Shown: positions 14,458 to 21,410 of the stretch, in pieces
Position numbering within the stretch: the first letter of the stretch is position 1
How the letters are laid out: the number at the start of each line of letters is the position of its first letter
Virus record (IMG/VR): IMGVR_UViG_3300028025_001197
Location: 1-24,423 of that record
Strand: one strand, 5' to 3'
Length of the DNA: 24,423 nt
From: a virus
The notes under the pieces: generated by a model
Databases searched by the model: none
What the model was told of the DNA's origin: nothing
Seen by the model: the letters and a program-made list of their open reading frames with translations, nothing else
Position numbers and translations under genes: made by a program

Positions 14458-16183
14458 CTCTATTGATTGTTCCGTTTGTTCTATTTAATACACCTACCAA
14501 ATCACTTCCTCTCTGTACAAATACTACTTGTCCGCTCATCTGAACTCCACCTGGATTAATGTTTGCAATATTTGGTGCAGCTATCCTTGCTGGTCCTCCA
14601 AAACCTAATGATGAGGTAATTAATCCCAAAACTGTTTTAAACCCACCGACTGCACCCCCTTTTGCAGCACCGAAACCTCCGCTAAATATAGTAAATAAAA
14701 GGGATATTATACCAGTTGCAATAATTCTAGAAACAATTTGATTTATAGCTTTTAATACTGCTTGTGCAAATTCTTTAAATGCAAACTTGCCAGTATTTAA
14801 AAAGTTTTCAAACAAATCACTTATCGGATTGAAAAATGTTGATTCTGCTAAATTGTATGCTGCTTCTAAATTTGCTTCTTCTTTAATAATTCTTAATGCC
14901 TCTGTGGCTATTTGTGCATTTTCCTTTAGTTTTTCAGTATTTATTGGTATTACTGGTACAGTTGGTAATTGTTTTGGAGTTATAATACCAGCTTCTCTCT
15001 CAATCTTTCTTCTTTCTTTTATACTCCTAAGTAAATTCTTATTATCTTCTTTATTTAAAAAATCTTGTCTGTCAATCCTTTCTTTTGTCAACCTAAGTAA
15101 ATCCAATCTCTCTTTCTCTTCTTTATTTCTTGTGCTTTTTTTAGATTTTTTAGCCTTTGGTTCTTTTTTATCTTCTTTTTCTAAATCAAAAAATTTACTT
15201 GCTTCTTTAAATGCAGCTTCTGATTGTTTTTTTAACTCTTCGTAACTTTTTGCAGTAGTTTTTACTCTTTGATTTATAGTAGATAACTGATTGCTTAATT
15301 GTAAGTATTTTTGTATTTCTTCTGTTGCTGCATAACCAGTTCCTCCTTGTGATACAATTCTTTCTTGAGTAGCAATATATTTTTGTGCTTCTTTTACAAC
15401 ATTTGGATATGCTTCTTTCAGTTGATTTATTGAATTTGCTACATCACTAGCTAATTGATTTTGTTTTAAAAATTCTGTAAATACTGAAGCAGCTTCTGAT
15501 GCAAGACCTTGTGCAACCGCGTTTTTTATTAAAGATTCTGAATATGCGGCAACTGATTTATTTAATGCATCTAAATCTATTTTTTGCTTATCTAAATTTC
15601 CAAAATACTCATCATTTGTTCTTTTTAATTCAGCTAATGCTCTTTTTTTATTATCATCAGATGTGGTTGAGTCTTGTATAACACTAGCTAATGTTTGTAC
15701 TTTTATAATTTCATCTTGTACCTTACCTAATGCAATAGATCTAATATCGTTGGTACTTTTTGCGCTTTTGTTATATTCTTCAAGTGATTTTTTTGCATCT
15801 AAAATTGCTACACTAAATTCATTTGATTTTTGTGTTAATTGATTAAATGCCTCCTCTAAACTTCCATATTTTTGTATTGCAAATGTTACTCCAGCAGTTA
15901 TAGCACTAAATGCTAAAAATAACCCCGCTGGTCCAATCAATGCGGTTTTCAACGCTAGTAAAGCTCCTGACAAACCCCCACTAGATGCAGTCAATGCTCC
16001 GAATGAAGATATTACACCTGGTAAATTATTTTGAATACCTATAAAGCCAAATGGCAAATCTTGCAATACTAGGCTTACATTAGTTAATGCAATTTTTGAT
16101 TTTTTAGAAAAATCTTCTATTTGCCTTGTAGCTTGTTGAGTATCAACTCGTACACCTATTTCTATTGGTCCGTTTTCTGCCAT
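14450..16183 (-). CDS. Tail tape measure protein
   Basis: The 577-residue protein has the make-up of a tape measure protein. It has an N-terminal region with VRVDTQQATRQIEDFSKK, a hydrophobic stretch around 50-110 (SGALLALKTALIGPAGLFLA), a long helical, charged middle with a Lys/Glu-rich segment (about 330-390), and a C-terminal hydrophobic Gly-rich part (IIATGIISLLFTIFSGGFG). It spans the tail tube, sets tail length and is ejected with DNA. Its place directly after the frameshifted chaperone is diagnostic. It is short for the family; at about 0.15 nm per residue it predicts a tail near 85 nm. Its start overlaps the end of the T-like frame by 22 bases. Confidence 0.85.
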   Translation of the reverse strand: MAENGPIEIGVRVDTQQATRQIEDFSKKSKIALTNVSLVLQDLPFGFIGIQNNLPGVISSFGALTASSGGLSGALLALKTALIGPAGLFLAFSAITAGVTFAIQKYGSLEEAFNQLTQKSNEFSVAILDAKKSLEEYNKSAKSTNDIRSIALGKVQDEIIKVQTLASVIQDSTTSDDNKKRALAELKRTNDEYFGNLDKQKIDLDALNKSVAAYSESLIKNAVAQGLASEAASVFTEFLKQNQLASDVANSINQLKEAYPNVVKEAQKYIATQERIVSQGGTGYAATEEIQKYLQLSNQLSTINQRVKTTAKSYEELKKQSEAAFKEASKFFDLEKEDKKEPKAKKSKKSTRNKEEKERLDLLRLTKERIDRQDFLNKEDNKNLLRSIKERRKIEREAGIITPKQLPTVPVIPINTEKLKENAQIATEALRIIKEEANLEAAYNLAESTFFNPISDLFENFLNTGKFAFKEFAQAVLKAINQIVSRIIATGIISLLFTIFSGGFGAAKGGAVGGFKTVLGLITSSLGFGGPARIAAPNIANINPGGVQMSGQVVFVQRGSDLVGVLNRTNGTINRVG

Positions 16184-16473
16184 TTTGTTAATCTATTAAA
16201 TACTTCTCTATACTCTTCATCAGTAGGCTTACTCATTATATCACCAGGTAATTCCCATAATGCCTCTGGAGTCTTTGGTGCACTCTTAGGGTCTCCCATT
16301 AGACGCACCATTGTAAACATTAATAGTCTTGTCTGCTTATAAGAATCTACTTTTTTCTCGTTATATCCTTTGAGCATAAGAGAAAAATGCCTTGGACTCA
16401 TATCAAAGAAATCACGTGGAAGAAGCTGCAACTCACCAAATGCGTAAGCCTCTATTTCCTCCCACGTGAAGTC
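16162..16473 (-). CDS. T-like part of the tail assembly chaperone, made by -1 frameshift
   Basis: This frame, read after a -1 shift at the A-run, adds 103 residues to the G-like chaperone, giving a G-T fusion of about 221 residues. It starts DFTWEEIEAYAFGELQLLPR and goes on with DFFDMSPRHFSLMLKGY, the classic pattern of the T-domain of phage tail chaperones (W-x-E-I...AFG-x-L-x-L-x-P-x-DF...M-x-P). The best-conserved block lies before any usable start codon; the only internal candidate is a TTG at 16431. Independent initiation would therefore lose it, and frameshifting explains it. In lambda the G-T product binds tape measure protein and recruits tail tube subunits. Confidence 0.85.
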   Translation of the reverse strand, partial: DFTWEEIEAYAFGELQLLPRDFFDMSPRHFSLMLKGYNEKKVDSYKQTRLLMFTMVRLMGDPKSAPKTPEALWELPGDIMSKPTDEEYREVFNRLTKWQKTDQ

Positions 16474-16826
16474 TTTTTTTTTGTTTTATCTTGGACCTCT
16501 TCAATTGCTTGTACACTACTTTTAATCATATCACTATCACCCCAAACACTTATAACCTTTTTGAGTTCTTCTAAAAACTCATTCTTCATAATATTTGCCT
16601 CAATGTAGTCTAGTAAGTTTTCAAAAGTAATCTCTGGCAAAACGCCTTTTACAAGGCAGTTGTTATAGTACCCACTATAAACTAAATGCGCTATCCCAAT
16701 CTCATTTAATTCGCCATCATTAAAAGAAATGCCATCTTTAAAATTATCTGATAAGTATCTAAAAGATGCCATCCCAAATTTAAGTCCGACCTTTTGGTCG
16801 TTAATAGTAATAGTAGTATAGTTCAT
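16452..16826 (-). CDS. Tail assembly chaperone, G-like product
   Basis: The 124-residue protein is helical and acidic, with MNYTTITINDQKVGLKFGMA at the N-terminus and a basic end (TKKKTSRGRK). It has the size and place (between tail tube and tape measure genes) of lambda gpG-type chaperones, which coat the tape measure protein during tail assembly and do not enter the virion. Near its end lies a slippery heptamer that lets a share of ribosomes enter the T-like frame. It starts 8 bases after the tail tube gene. Confidence 0.8.
   Translation of the reverse strand: MNYTTITINDQKVGLKFGMASFRYLSDNFKDGISFNDGELNEIGIAHLVYSGYYNNCLVKGVLPEITFENLLDYIEANIMKNEFLEELKKVISVWGDSDMIKSSVQAIEEVQDKTKKKTSRGRK
16473..16479 (-). 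promoter_or_regulatory. Programmed -1 frameshift site (A-AAA-AAG)
   Basis: On the minus strand a run of nine As followed by G (16473..16482) contains A-AAA-AAG in the correct phase for the G-like frame: ACA AAA AAA AAG ACT. Slipping back one base makes GAC the next codon and opens the T-like frame. The G-like stop TAG at 16452..16454 is 18 bases further on. A GC-containing stretch follows, but no strong stimulatory hairpin was found by eye. Confidence 0.85.
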
Positions 16827-16834
16827 AAGTTAAA

Positions 16835-17275
16835 TTAAGCTGGGTCAACATCCAAAGAACCAGTAGATTGGATTGTTCCAGAGAAGTTTATAAATTCAGT
16901 AGTAGATTGGTTCCAAGTTAAATCAGTAATGTAGCCGCTAAATCTGTGATAGTAAGCAGCGCCTTCACTTGAACCAGTTACAGTTGGATTTTGAACTCTA
17001 ACCATAACGATTGTCTTGTTCTTTACACAAGTCAATAAATCTTCGTAAGAGATTTGTGATGCAGATGGAGAAACTTCGCAAATTGCATCGAAATCTAAGC
17101 TCATAAGTGGTTCTGCAACACTTGTTAATACTCCGCAGTTAGTCTGCTCGGTTGTTGCATCCATTGTTGTGTTTACTGAAGATGTCCTTAAGCAAACGAG
17201 GTTTTTAAAACCAGTTGTACCAACATTTGTGATATCAATCTCAATGTTTTGTAAACTACCTAATACTTGTGCCAT
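16835..17275 (-). CDS. Major tail tube protein
   Basis: The 146-residue protein is beta-rich with low charge: VLGSLQNIEIDITNVGTTGF at the start, SSVNTTMDATTEQTNCGVL (32-50) and FINFSGTIQSTGSLDV near the end. The pattern fits the lambda gpV / TP901-1 tail tube fold, where subunits stack as hexameric rings around the tape measure protein. Its place between the tail terminator and the chaperone is standard. Two Cys residues (28 and 47) are probably not significant. A second tail-tube-like protein lies further on in the cluster. Confidence 0.75.
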   Translation of the reverse strand: MAQVLGSLQNIEIDITNVGTTGFKNLVCLRTSSVNTTMDATTEQTNCGVLTSVAEPLMSLDFDAICEVSPSASQISYEDLLTCVKNKTIVMVRVQNPTVTGSSEGAAYYHRFSGYITDLTWNQSTTEFINFSGTIQSTGSLDVDPA

Positions 17276-17281
17276 TGTTTT

Positions 17282-17713
17282 CTATTTTTGATTTACTAAA
17301 TTGTTTATTGTTATAATTTTTCTTGCTACATAATTATCGCCATCTTGTAATGGTAAGTATCTTGAACTTGATCTACCTATTGGGAATACCTCAAAATAAG
17401 TATCATCAAATCCATCTACCTGAGTGTCAGGTATAAGTATATTTAAAATTTGTGATGCAATATTATCAACTACCCCTAAATCATTTACTCTATATTGCTC
17501 ACTAAAAATATCAACCACTACTTCTACATTGTTGCCAAATGAATGATTAGTGTTATCACTGACCTCATTTATATTTCCTATAACAACATAGTTTTGTGGT
17601 GTAGTATCAAATGGAGTTTGACCGTAAACTGGCACGTCTTTGCCATTGTAGGACAAGTTACCGTTTAAGGCATTGACATAAATAACTCTAACATTATTTG
17701 CGCAATCAATCAT
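17282..17713 (-). CDS. Tail terminator / tail completion protein
   Basis: The 143-residue protein has the alpha/beta pattern of the DUF3168 / SPP1 gp17 / lambda gpU family. It has PVYGQTPFDTTPQNYVVIGN (28-47), VEVVVDIFSEQ (about 63-73), then a helix with VVDNIASQILNIL (about 81-93) and a YVARKIITI end strand. It forms a ring on top of the tail tube that stops its growth and joins tail to head. It overlaps the gp10-like gene by four bases and lies just before the tail tube gene, which fits the usual order. Confidence 0.7.
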   Translation of the reverse strand: MIDCANNVRVIYVNALNGNLSYNGKDVPVYGQTPFDTTPQNYVVIGNINEVSDNTNHSFGNNVEVVVDIFSEQYRVNDLGVVDNIASQILNILIPDTQVDGFDDTYFEVFPIGRSSSRYLPLQDGDNYVARKIITINNLVNQK

Positions 17714-18147
17714 CCTCTCTTAATTACTTGTTTAATGTTAGATACCAATGATACAATTCCACTTTTAAATGCTGGATATAAATATGGATGAGGTCTTGTT
17801 ACACCTTTTCCATTTTTATAATAATTTCGAGCTAAATCTTGCCATTCTTTTTCCTTTCCAGGATATAAGTTAAAATATCTACCAGTTCCAAATTCAATAT
17901 ATGCTGCAAGAGGACTATTACCTTCTCCAGCAATTAAACTATAATCTAAGAAATTATTTTTGTTTGCTCTTATAGAATTTCTAATTTCTGGCAAATCTAA
18001 TTCAAAAGCAGCTTTAGCATTGGTTACCATTAACTCAACCGATGCATTCATCTCGTGGTCAATTTCTGTTATGATTCTATCATAATTTGCTTTGACATTA
18101 GATAATGCTTTATTAACTCCAGTTATAGATGTAGTCATTGTTGCCAT
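17710..18147 (-). CDS. HK97 gp10-like head-tail joining protein
   Basis: The 145-residue protein has an N-terminal helical half with many Asn and Ala, followed by LAAYIEFGTGRYFN (79-92) and GVTRPHPYLYPAF (114-126). The Y-x-E-F-GT and P-x-P-(F/Y)-LYPA-F elements are the hallmark of the HK97 gp10 family of neck/tail-completion proteins. Its ATG overlaps the stop of the connector gene by one base (TAATG). It acts at the head-tail interface with the connector and the terminator protein. Confidence 0.8.
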   Translation of the reverse strand: MATMTTSITGVNKALSNVKANYDRIITEIDHEMNASVELMVTNAKAAFELDLPEIRNSIRANKNNFLDYSLIAGEGNSPLAAYIEFGTGRYFNLYPGKEKEWQDLARNYYKNGKGVTRPHPYLYPAFKSGIVSLVSNIKQVIKRG

Positions 18148-18707
18148 TATATAACTACTTTTTTATACTGATGATAATTTAAACCATTCCAGAATGGATA
18201 TTCTGCAATTATTCCTTTAGGATCAGCATTCATCCTCTTGCCTCTGTTCTCATACATCCAAGCCACAAGGGTTAAGATGTCGTTCTCCAAATCATCTGGG
18301 ATGCTACCATATCCAGCTTGATAAGTAATCTCATAAGTGCCAGCCATATAGAACCACAACTTATTGCCTATCTTCTCATAGTCCTCGTTCACATCTAATG
18401 TGTCCCACAAATTGATGCCACTCTTATATCTAACCAAGTCAACGCAACCAAGTGGTCCATATGGCAAATCTACCATCCAAACTGCTGGCACTTCACCAGT
18501 TAGTTCTACATAACTCTTAATTGTCTTGTTGACAAGTGATAAGCCAGTTAGTTTCTCCAAATGCTTTCTTGAACTTGTGATAAGCTCGTCAATCAAAGTA
18601 TCGTCAGTATTATAGGTAATTCTCATCCAATCTTTGGCTTGTGTGCGGCTCACTGGCTCTACACTTGCGTCAGCGGTAACTATGATACTATCTATATAAA
18701 TCGCCAT
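18147..18707 (-). CDS. gp6-like head-tail connector protein
   Basis: The 186-residue protein has the pattern of HK97 gp6-type connectors. It starts EPVSRTQAKDWMRITYNTDD (17-36), has a first helix LIDELITSSRKHLEKLTGL (38-56), and contains the YEITYQAGYGSIPDDLENDI segment (123-142) and a LTLVAWMYENRG helix. These proteins form the ring between portal and tail. The gene begins two bases after the glycosyltransferase gene. The usual position for this gene is directly after the capsid gene; here two modification genes are placed between. Confidence 0.8.
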   Translation of the reverse strand: MAIYIDSIIVTADASVEPVSRTQAKDWMRITYNTDDTLIDELITSSRKHLEKLTGLSLVNKTIKSYVELTGEVPAVWMVDLPYGPLGCVDLVRYKSGINLWDTLDVNEDYEKIGNKLWFYMAGTYEITYQAGYGSIPDDLENDILTLVAWMYENRGKRMNADPKGIIAEYPFWNGLNYHQYKKVVI

Positions 18708-18709
18708 AC

Positions 18710-19684
18710 TTATCCGTTGTATTTATTAACTTCTTCTCTGAGCCACTGCTCAAACTCATCAAGTGCTTTTCTTGGGTCGTGTTCTCTTGCTCTTCCTTTT
18801 GCTTTTTTAGATGCTGCTGCATAGGCTTTGGCATCGTCAAGTTTCGTAATTTCTTTAACCCAGCTTTCAATATCATTTCTATCCTTTATAAATATTCCAG
18901 CCTTTCCACAATTCTCTTTCAATCCTTCTGCCTGACTGCTTATAACTGGTATCCCACTACTCATTGCTTCTGTTGCAGTCATTCCCCAACTCTCATAAGC
19001 ACTCGGCATTAATAGTATCCTTGTTTGCTTATAAACGGAAAGTATATCAGTAGTTTTGTTAATATAAGTAATGTTTGGTAAGTTTGAAACCTCTTGGTCA
19101 CCATAAGAACCTTTTACACCTAAAAACTTTTTATTAGGCATTGCCTTTGCTATCTCTTCAAATATCTTTACACCTTTATTCTCGTTCAAGTTTATAAGTG
19201 TAATGTATTGATTATCAATCGTTTCTACATTAGTATCATAATCACGATAATCAACTGGTGGTGTGAGTATAAAGTTACTCCATTTATAACCCAATTTCTG
19301 TTTTGCCCATAAAGAGTTATACACTATATGTTGAGAAGTATCTGCATTCTCAATCTCAGGATATAAATGAGTATTATGGATAAGATGAAACAAAGGCTTT
19401 CTAAACATAGCAGCCATTCCTATTGTCCATCTTGTGTAGTCTAAGTGCGTAAAAACGCAGTGACTCCACGAAAATAAGTTCTGAATTACGTTTTGATTAG
19501 GCGGAAATACATCCACACCATCGTAAGTATAAGTATTAGTAATCTTATAATGATTAGCTTGATGCAATAACACTCTTACGTGGTGTCCTTTGCTTTGTAA
19601 ATGCTTTATAATCCTATGAGCCATCATCTCTGCACCACAAAGATGCTGAGGAGGATATAAGTGTATGCTAAAAAGTATGTTCAT
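18710..19684 (-). CDS. GT4-type glycosyltransferase (GT-B fold)
   Basis: The 324-residue protein has a GT-B arrangement. The N-terminal Rossmann half contains MNILFSIHLYPPQHLCGAEM (1-20, with the GAE motif of acceptor-side loops) and HLIHNTHLYPE (100-110). The C-terminal half has the retaining E-x7-E motif PSAYESWGMTATEAMSSGIP (227-246; Glu231, Glu239), where the nucleotide sugar binds. It would transfer an activated sugar to an unknown acceptor. The place between the methyltransferase and the connector gene, within the structural module, suggests virion protein modification, but DNA or host envelope glycans are alternatives. It overlaps the methyltransferase gene by 17 bases, so the two form a unit. 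Confidence 0.85.
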   Translation of the reverse strand: MNILFSIHLYPPQHLCGAEMMAHRIIKHLQSKGHHVRVLLHQANHYKITNTYTYDGVDVFPPNQNVIQNLFSWSHCVFTHLDYTRWTIGMAAMFRKPLFHLIHNTHLYPEIENADTSQHIVYNSLWAKQKLGYKWSNFILTPPVDYRDYDTNVETIDNQYITLINLNENKGVKIFEEIAKAMPNKKFLGVKGSYGDQEVSNLPNITYINKTTDILSVYKQTRILLMPSAYESWGMTATEAMSSGIPVISSQAEGLKENCGKAGIFIKDRNDIESWVKEITKLDDAKAYAAASKKAKGRAREHDPRKALDEFEQWLREEVNKYNG

Positions 19685-20186
19685 AGTTATAGTTTACATA
19701 ATATCCGTAATGCTCATTATTGAAAAGTAATTGCATCATTGGATATCTTTCGATAAATATTTCGTGTGTTAAATCATCTTGACGATGCCTTTCATATTCA
19801 TTACCTCCAACATCACCTTGTGGCATTTTGTATGGAACTGCTACCATACAATAAATATTATTATCATTTATCTTTTTAAGTAATGAAGTTGCATTGTCTA
19901 TTGGCAAATGCTCAATTACATCACCCATAATTAAATAATCATACAAAAATAAATTTAATTCTTGCACATCGCCAATGTAAACGCATCTATAAATATCATC
20001 TAATTTAAACTGCTTACGATATGGCTCAAATATCTCTATTGCATCAATTTTTGTAAAATCTTCTTTTAGTAAATTACCATAAGTACCGCAACCAGCACCA
20101 ACATCAAGTATGTCAATGCCAATCCTAAAATTATTAAATAAATGCTCCCTAAATTCTTTCTTAAAATAATCGTAACTAAATGGCAT
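19668..20186 (-). CDS. SAM-dependent class I methyltransferase
   Basis: The 172-residue protein (from ATG 20186) has SAM motif I LDVGAGCGTYG (27-37), an acidic motif II end with AIEIFEP (49-55), a motif similar to motif IV, GDVIEHLP (88-95), and VAVPYKMPQGD (115-125) with ERHRQDDLT (132-140). This pattern is found in sugar- or small-molecule methyltransferases such as those in glycan synthesis loci. An earlier in-frame start would run back through the capsid terminator and into the capsid gene, so ATG 20186 is preferred. It is very AT-rich (16 G/C in the 60 bases 19861..19920). It overlaps the glycosyltransferase gene; the two probably build or cap one glycan. Confidence 0.8.
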   Translation of the reverse strand: MPFSYDYFKKEFREHLFNNFRIGIDILDVGAGCGTYGNLLKEDFTKIDAIEIFEPYRKQFKLDDIYRCVYIGDVQELNLFLYDYLIMGDVIEHLPIDNATSLLKKINDNNIYCMVAVPYKMPQGDVGGNEYERHRQDDLTHEIFIERYPMMQLLFNNEHYGYYVNYNYEHTF

Positions 20187-20192
20187 ATAAGT

Positions 20193-20222
20193 AAAAATAA
20201 GGGGAGAGATTTCTCCCTCCCC
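20193..20222 (-). terminator. Strong intrinsic terminator after the capsid gene
   Basis: On the minus strand a nine-pair stem with one G-T pair and a GAAA loop (20201..20222) is followed by TTATTTTT (20193..20200). It lies 14 bases after the capsid stop and just before the methyltransferase start. It should end most transcripts there and leave partial readthrough for tail genes, or require antitermination or another promoter. Confidence 0.85.
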
Positions 20223-20236
20223 AATTATTATAAACC

Positions 20237-21406
20237 TTAGATTGCTCCGTAGATAGCAGCTGAAGGTTGGAACTGAAGAAGTTCGCAACGAGCTTCTGCT
20301 CTGAAAGTGATAAGGTTCTTGATGAAATCATCTTGGTCGAACTCTGTTGAACGAACTGCAAGACCGCTTTGCTGAGCAATAGCGAACTTAGTAGTGTCCA
20401 TAACGTAGATCTTAGAAGCAGTAACCAAAGAGTGAGGAATAACTGGTACACCTACGATTCTTACGTTACCATTGTTGTCGATAACCATTCCACCAGGAAT
20501 TGAGTAGTCAGCTGGTTTGGTTTTCAACAAGTTTGCCCAACCAGCGTGAGTGGTCAAAGCAAGGTTTGGAGTCCAGTTCAATGCACCAAGTTGTGCAACG
20601 TAATCAATGAACTTCTCAGCGGTGTTAGCACCAGAAGAAGAACCAGCAGTTGCAGAAGATGCGATAGCGTTAAGATAATAAGTATCTTCAGCCTTCTGGA
20701 AATCTTCAATCAATGACTGCTGCAAATATGCTTGTAAGAATGGCAAATCATCAATCATCTGACGAGATACTTTAGCGTAACCAGCGATGAAAGACAATGC
20801 AGTGTTTACAACTGTTACATCGTAATCAACTTGTGGCTTAGCAGAACCTTCAGTTTGCTTACCGAAAGAACCTTCACCTACTGGAGTGTTACCTCTTGGG
20901 AAAGATACAGAACCAGTTGATACTGGGATGATGTTGAACACACTTCTAAGGTGTGGGTTAACGAAAGAACGCAATGCTGGGTTATCTACATAAGATGTGT
21001 AAACAGAACCAGTCAAGTTGTTAGCAATGGTCATAACTCCAACCGCTTTCAAATCGATGTCAGCAGCGAAGCCCTTGCCATTGTTTCTTGCAGCAGCTTT
21101 GATTTCGTTCCAACCTTTCTCGATTGCAGAACCAATCTCAGCCTTGATGTTGTTAACGTGATCAGCATAAGAAGTAGCAACTTTCTTCTCTGCGTTTGCG
21201 CTCAACTTACCGAAAGCAGCCTTAGCTTCTTTCACTTCATTAAGTGCCTCAGCAAGAGTCTTGTTAGATTTCTCCATTTGCTCGTTGATTTGCTCTACTT
21301 TAGAGTCAAATTGCTTTGCAGCCTTCTCGGTTACACTTGCAACCTCAGCCTTTTGTTCTGCCAATTTTGATTCGAGGGCAGTCTCGAATGCTTTTAAATC
21401 GCTCAT
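20237..21406 (-). CDS. HK97-type major capsid protein with delta domain
   Basis: The 389-residue protein has an N-terminal coiled-coil region of about 105-125 residues rich in Lys/Glu/Ala (AEQKAEVASVTEKAAKQFDS and on), typical of the HK97 delta domain that scaffolds the prohead and is cut off by the protease. The mature HK97-fold part follows: VYTSYVDNPALRSFVNPHLR (135-154), SVSFPRG (166-172), the helix YAKVSRQMIDDLPFLQAYLQ (210-229) and the end LITFRAEARCEL near 365-377. There is no separate scaffold gene, which fits. It is richer in G/C than the neighbours (27 of 60 bases at 20581..20640), as expected for a highly expressed gene. A terminator follows directly. Confidence 0.9.
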   Translation of the reverse strand: MSDLKAFETALESKLAEQKAEVASVTEKAAKQFDSKVEQINEQMEKSNKTLAEALNEVKEAKAAFGKLSANAEKKVATSYADHVNNIKAEIGSAIEKGWNEIKAAARNNGKGFAADIDLKAVGVMTIANNLTGSVYTSYVDNPALRSFVNPHLRSVFNIIPVSTGSVSFPRGNTPVGEGSFGKQTEGSAKPQVDYDVTVVNTALSFIAGYAKVSRQMIDDLPFLQAYLQQSLIEDFQKAEDTYYLNAIASSATAGSSSGANTAEKFIDYVAQLGALNWTPNLALTTHAGWANLLKTKPADYSIPGGMVIDNNGNVRIVGVPVIPHSLVTASKIYVMDTTKFAIAQQSGLAVRSTEFDQDDFIKNLITFRAEARCELLQFQPSAAIYGAI

Positions 21407-21410
21407 TTTG

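Noticed and set aside
16162-16431. A separate 89-aa gene starting at TTG 16431
   Set aside because: Conserved T-domain residues continue upstream of the TTG to the slippery site, so the segment is the end of a frameshift product.
20187-20288. A longer methyltransferase starting at 20288 inside the capsid gene
   Set aside because: The extra 34 residues read through the capsid gene end and the terminator hairpin and do not resemble a methyltransferase N-terminus. ATG 20186 fits the domain.
20951-21370. Plus-strand ORFs such as 20951..21370, 14787..15245 and 23102..23551
   Set aside because: They lie opposite well-supported minus-strand genes, and their products show no domain pattern. They are shadows of the real frames.
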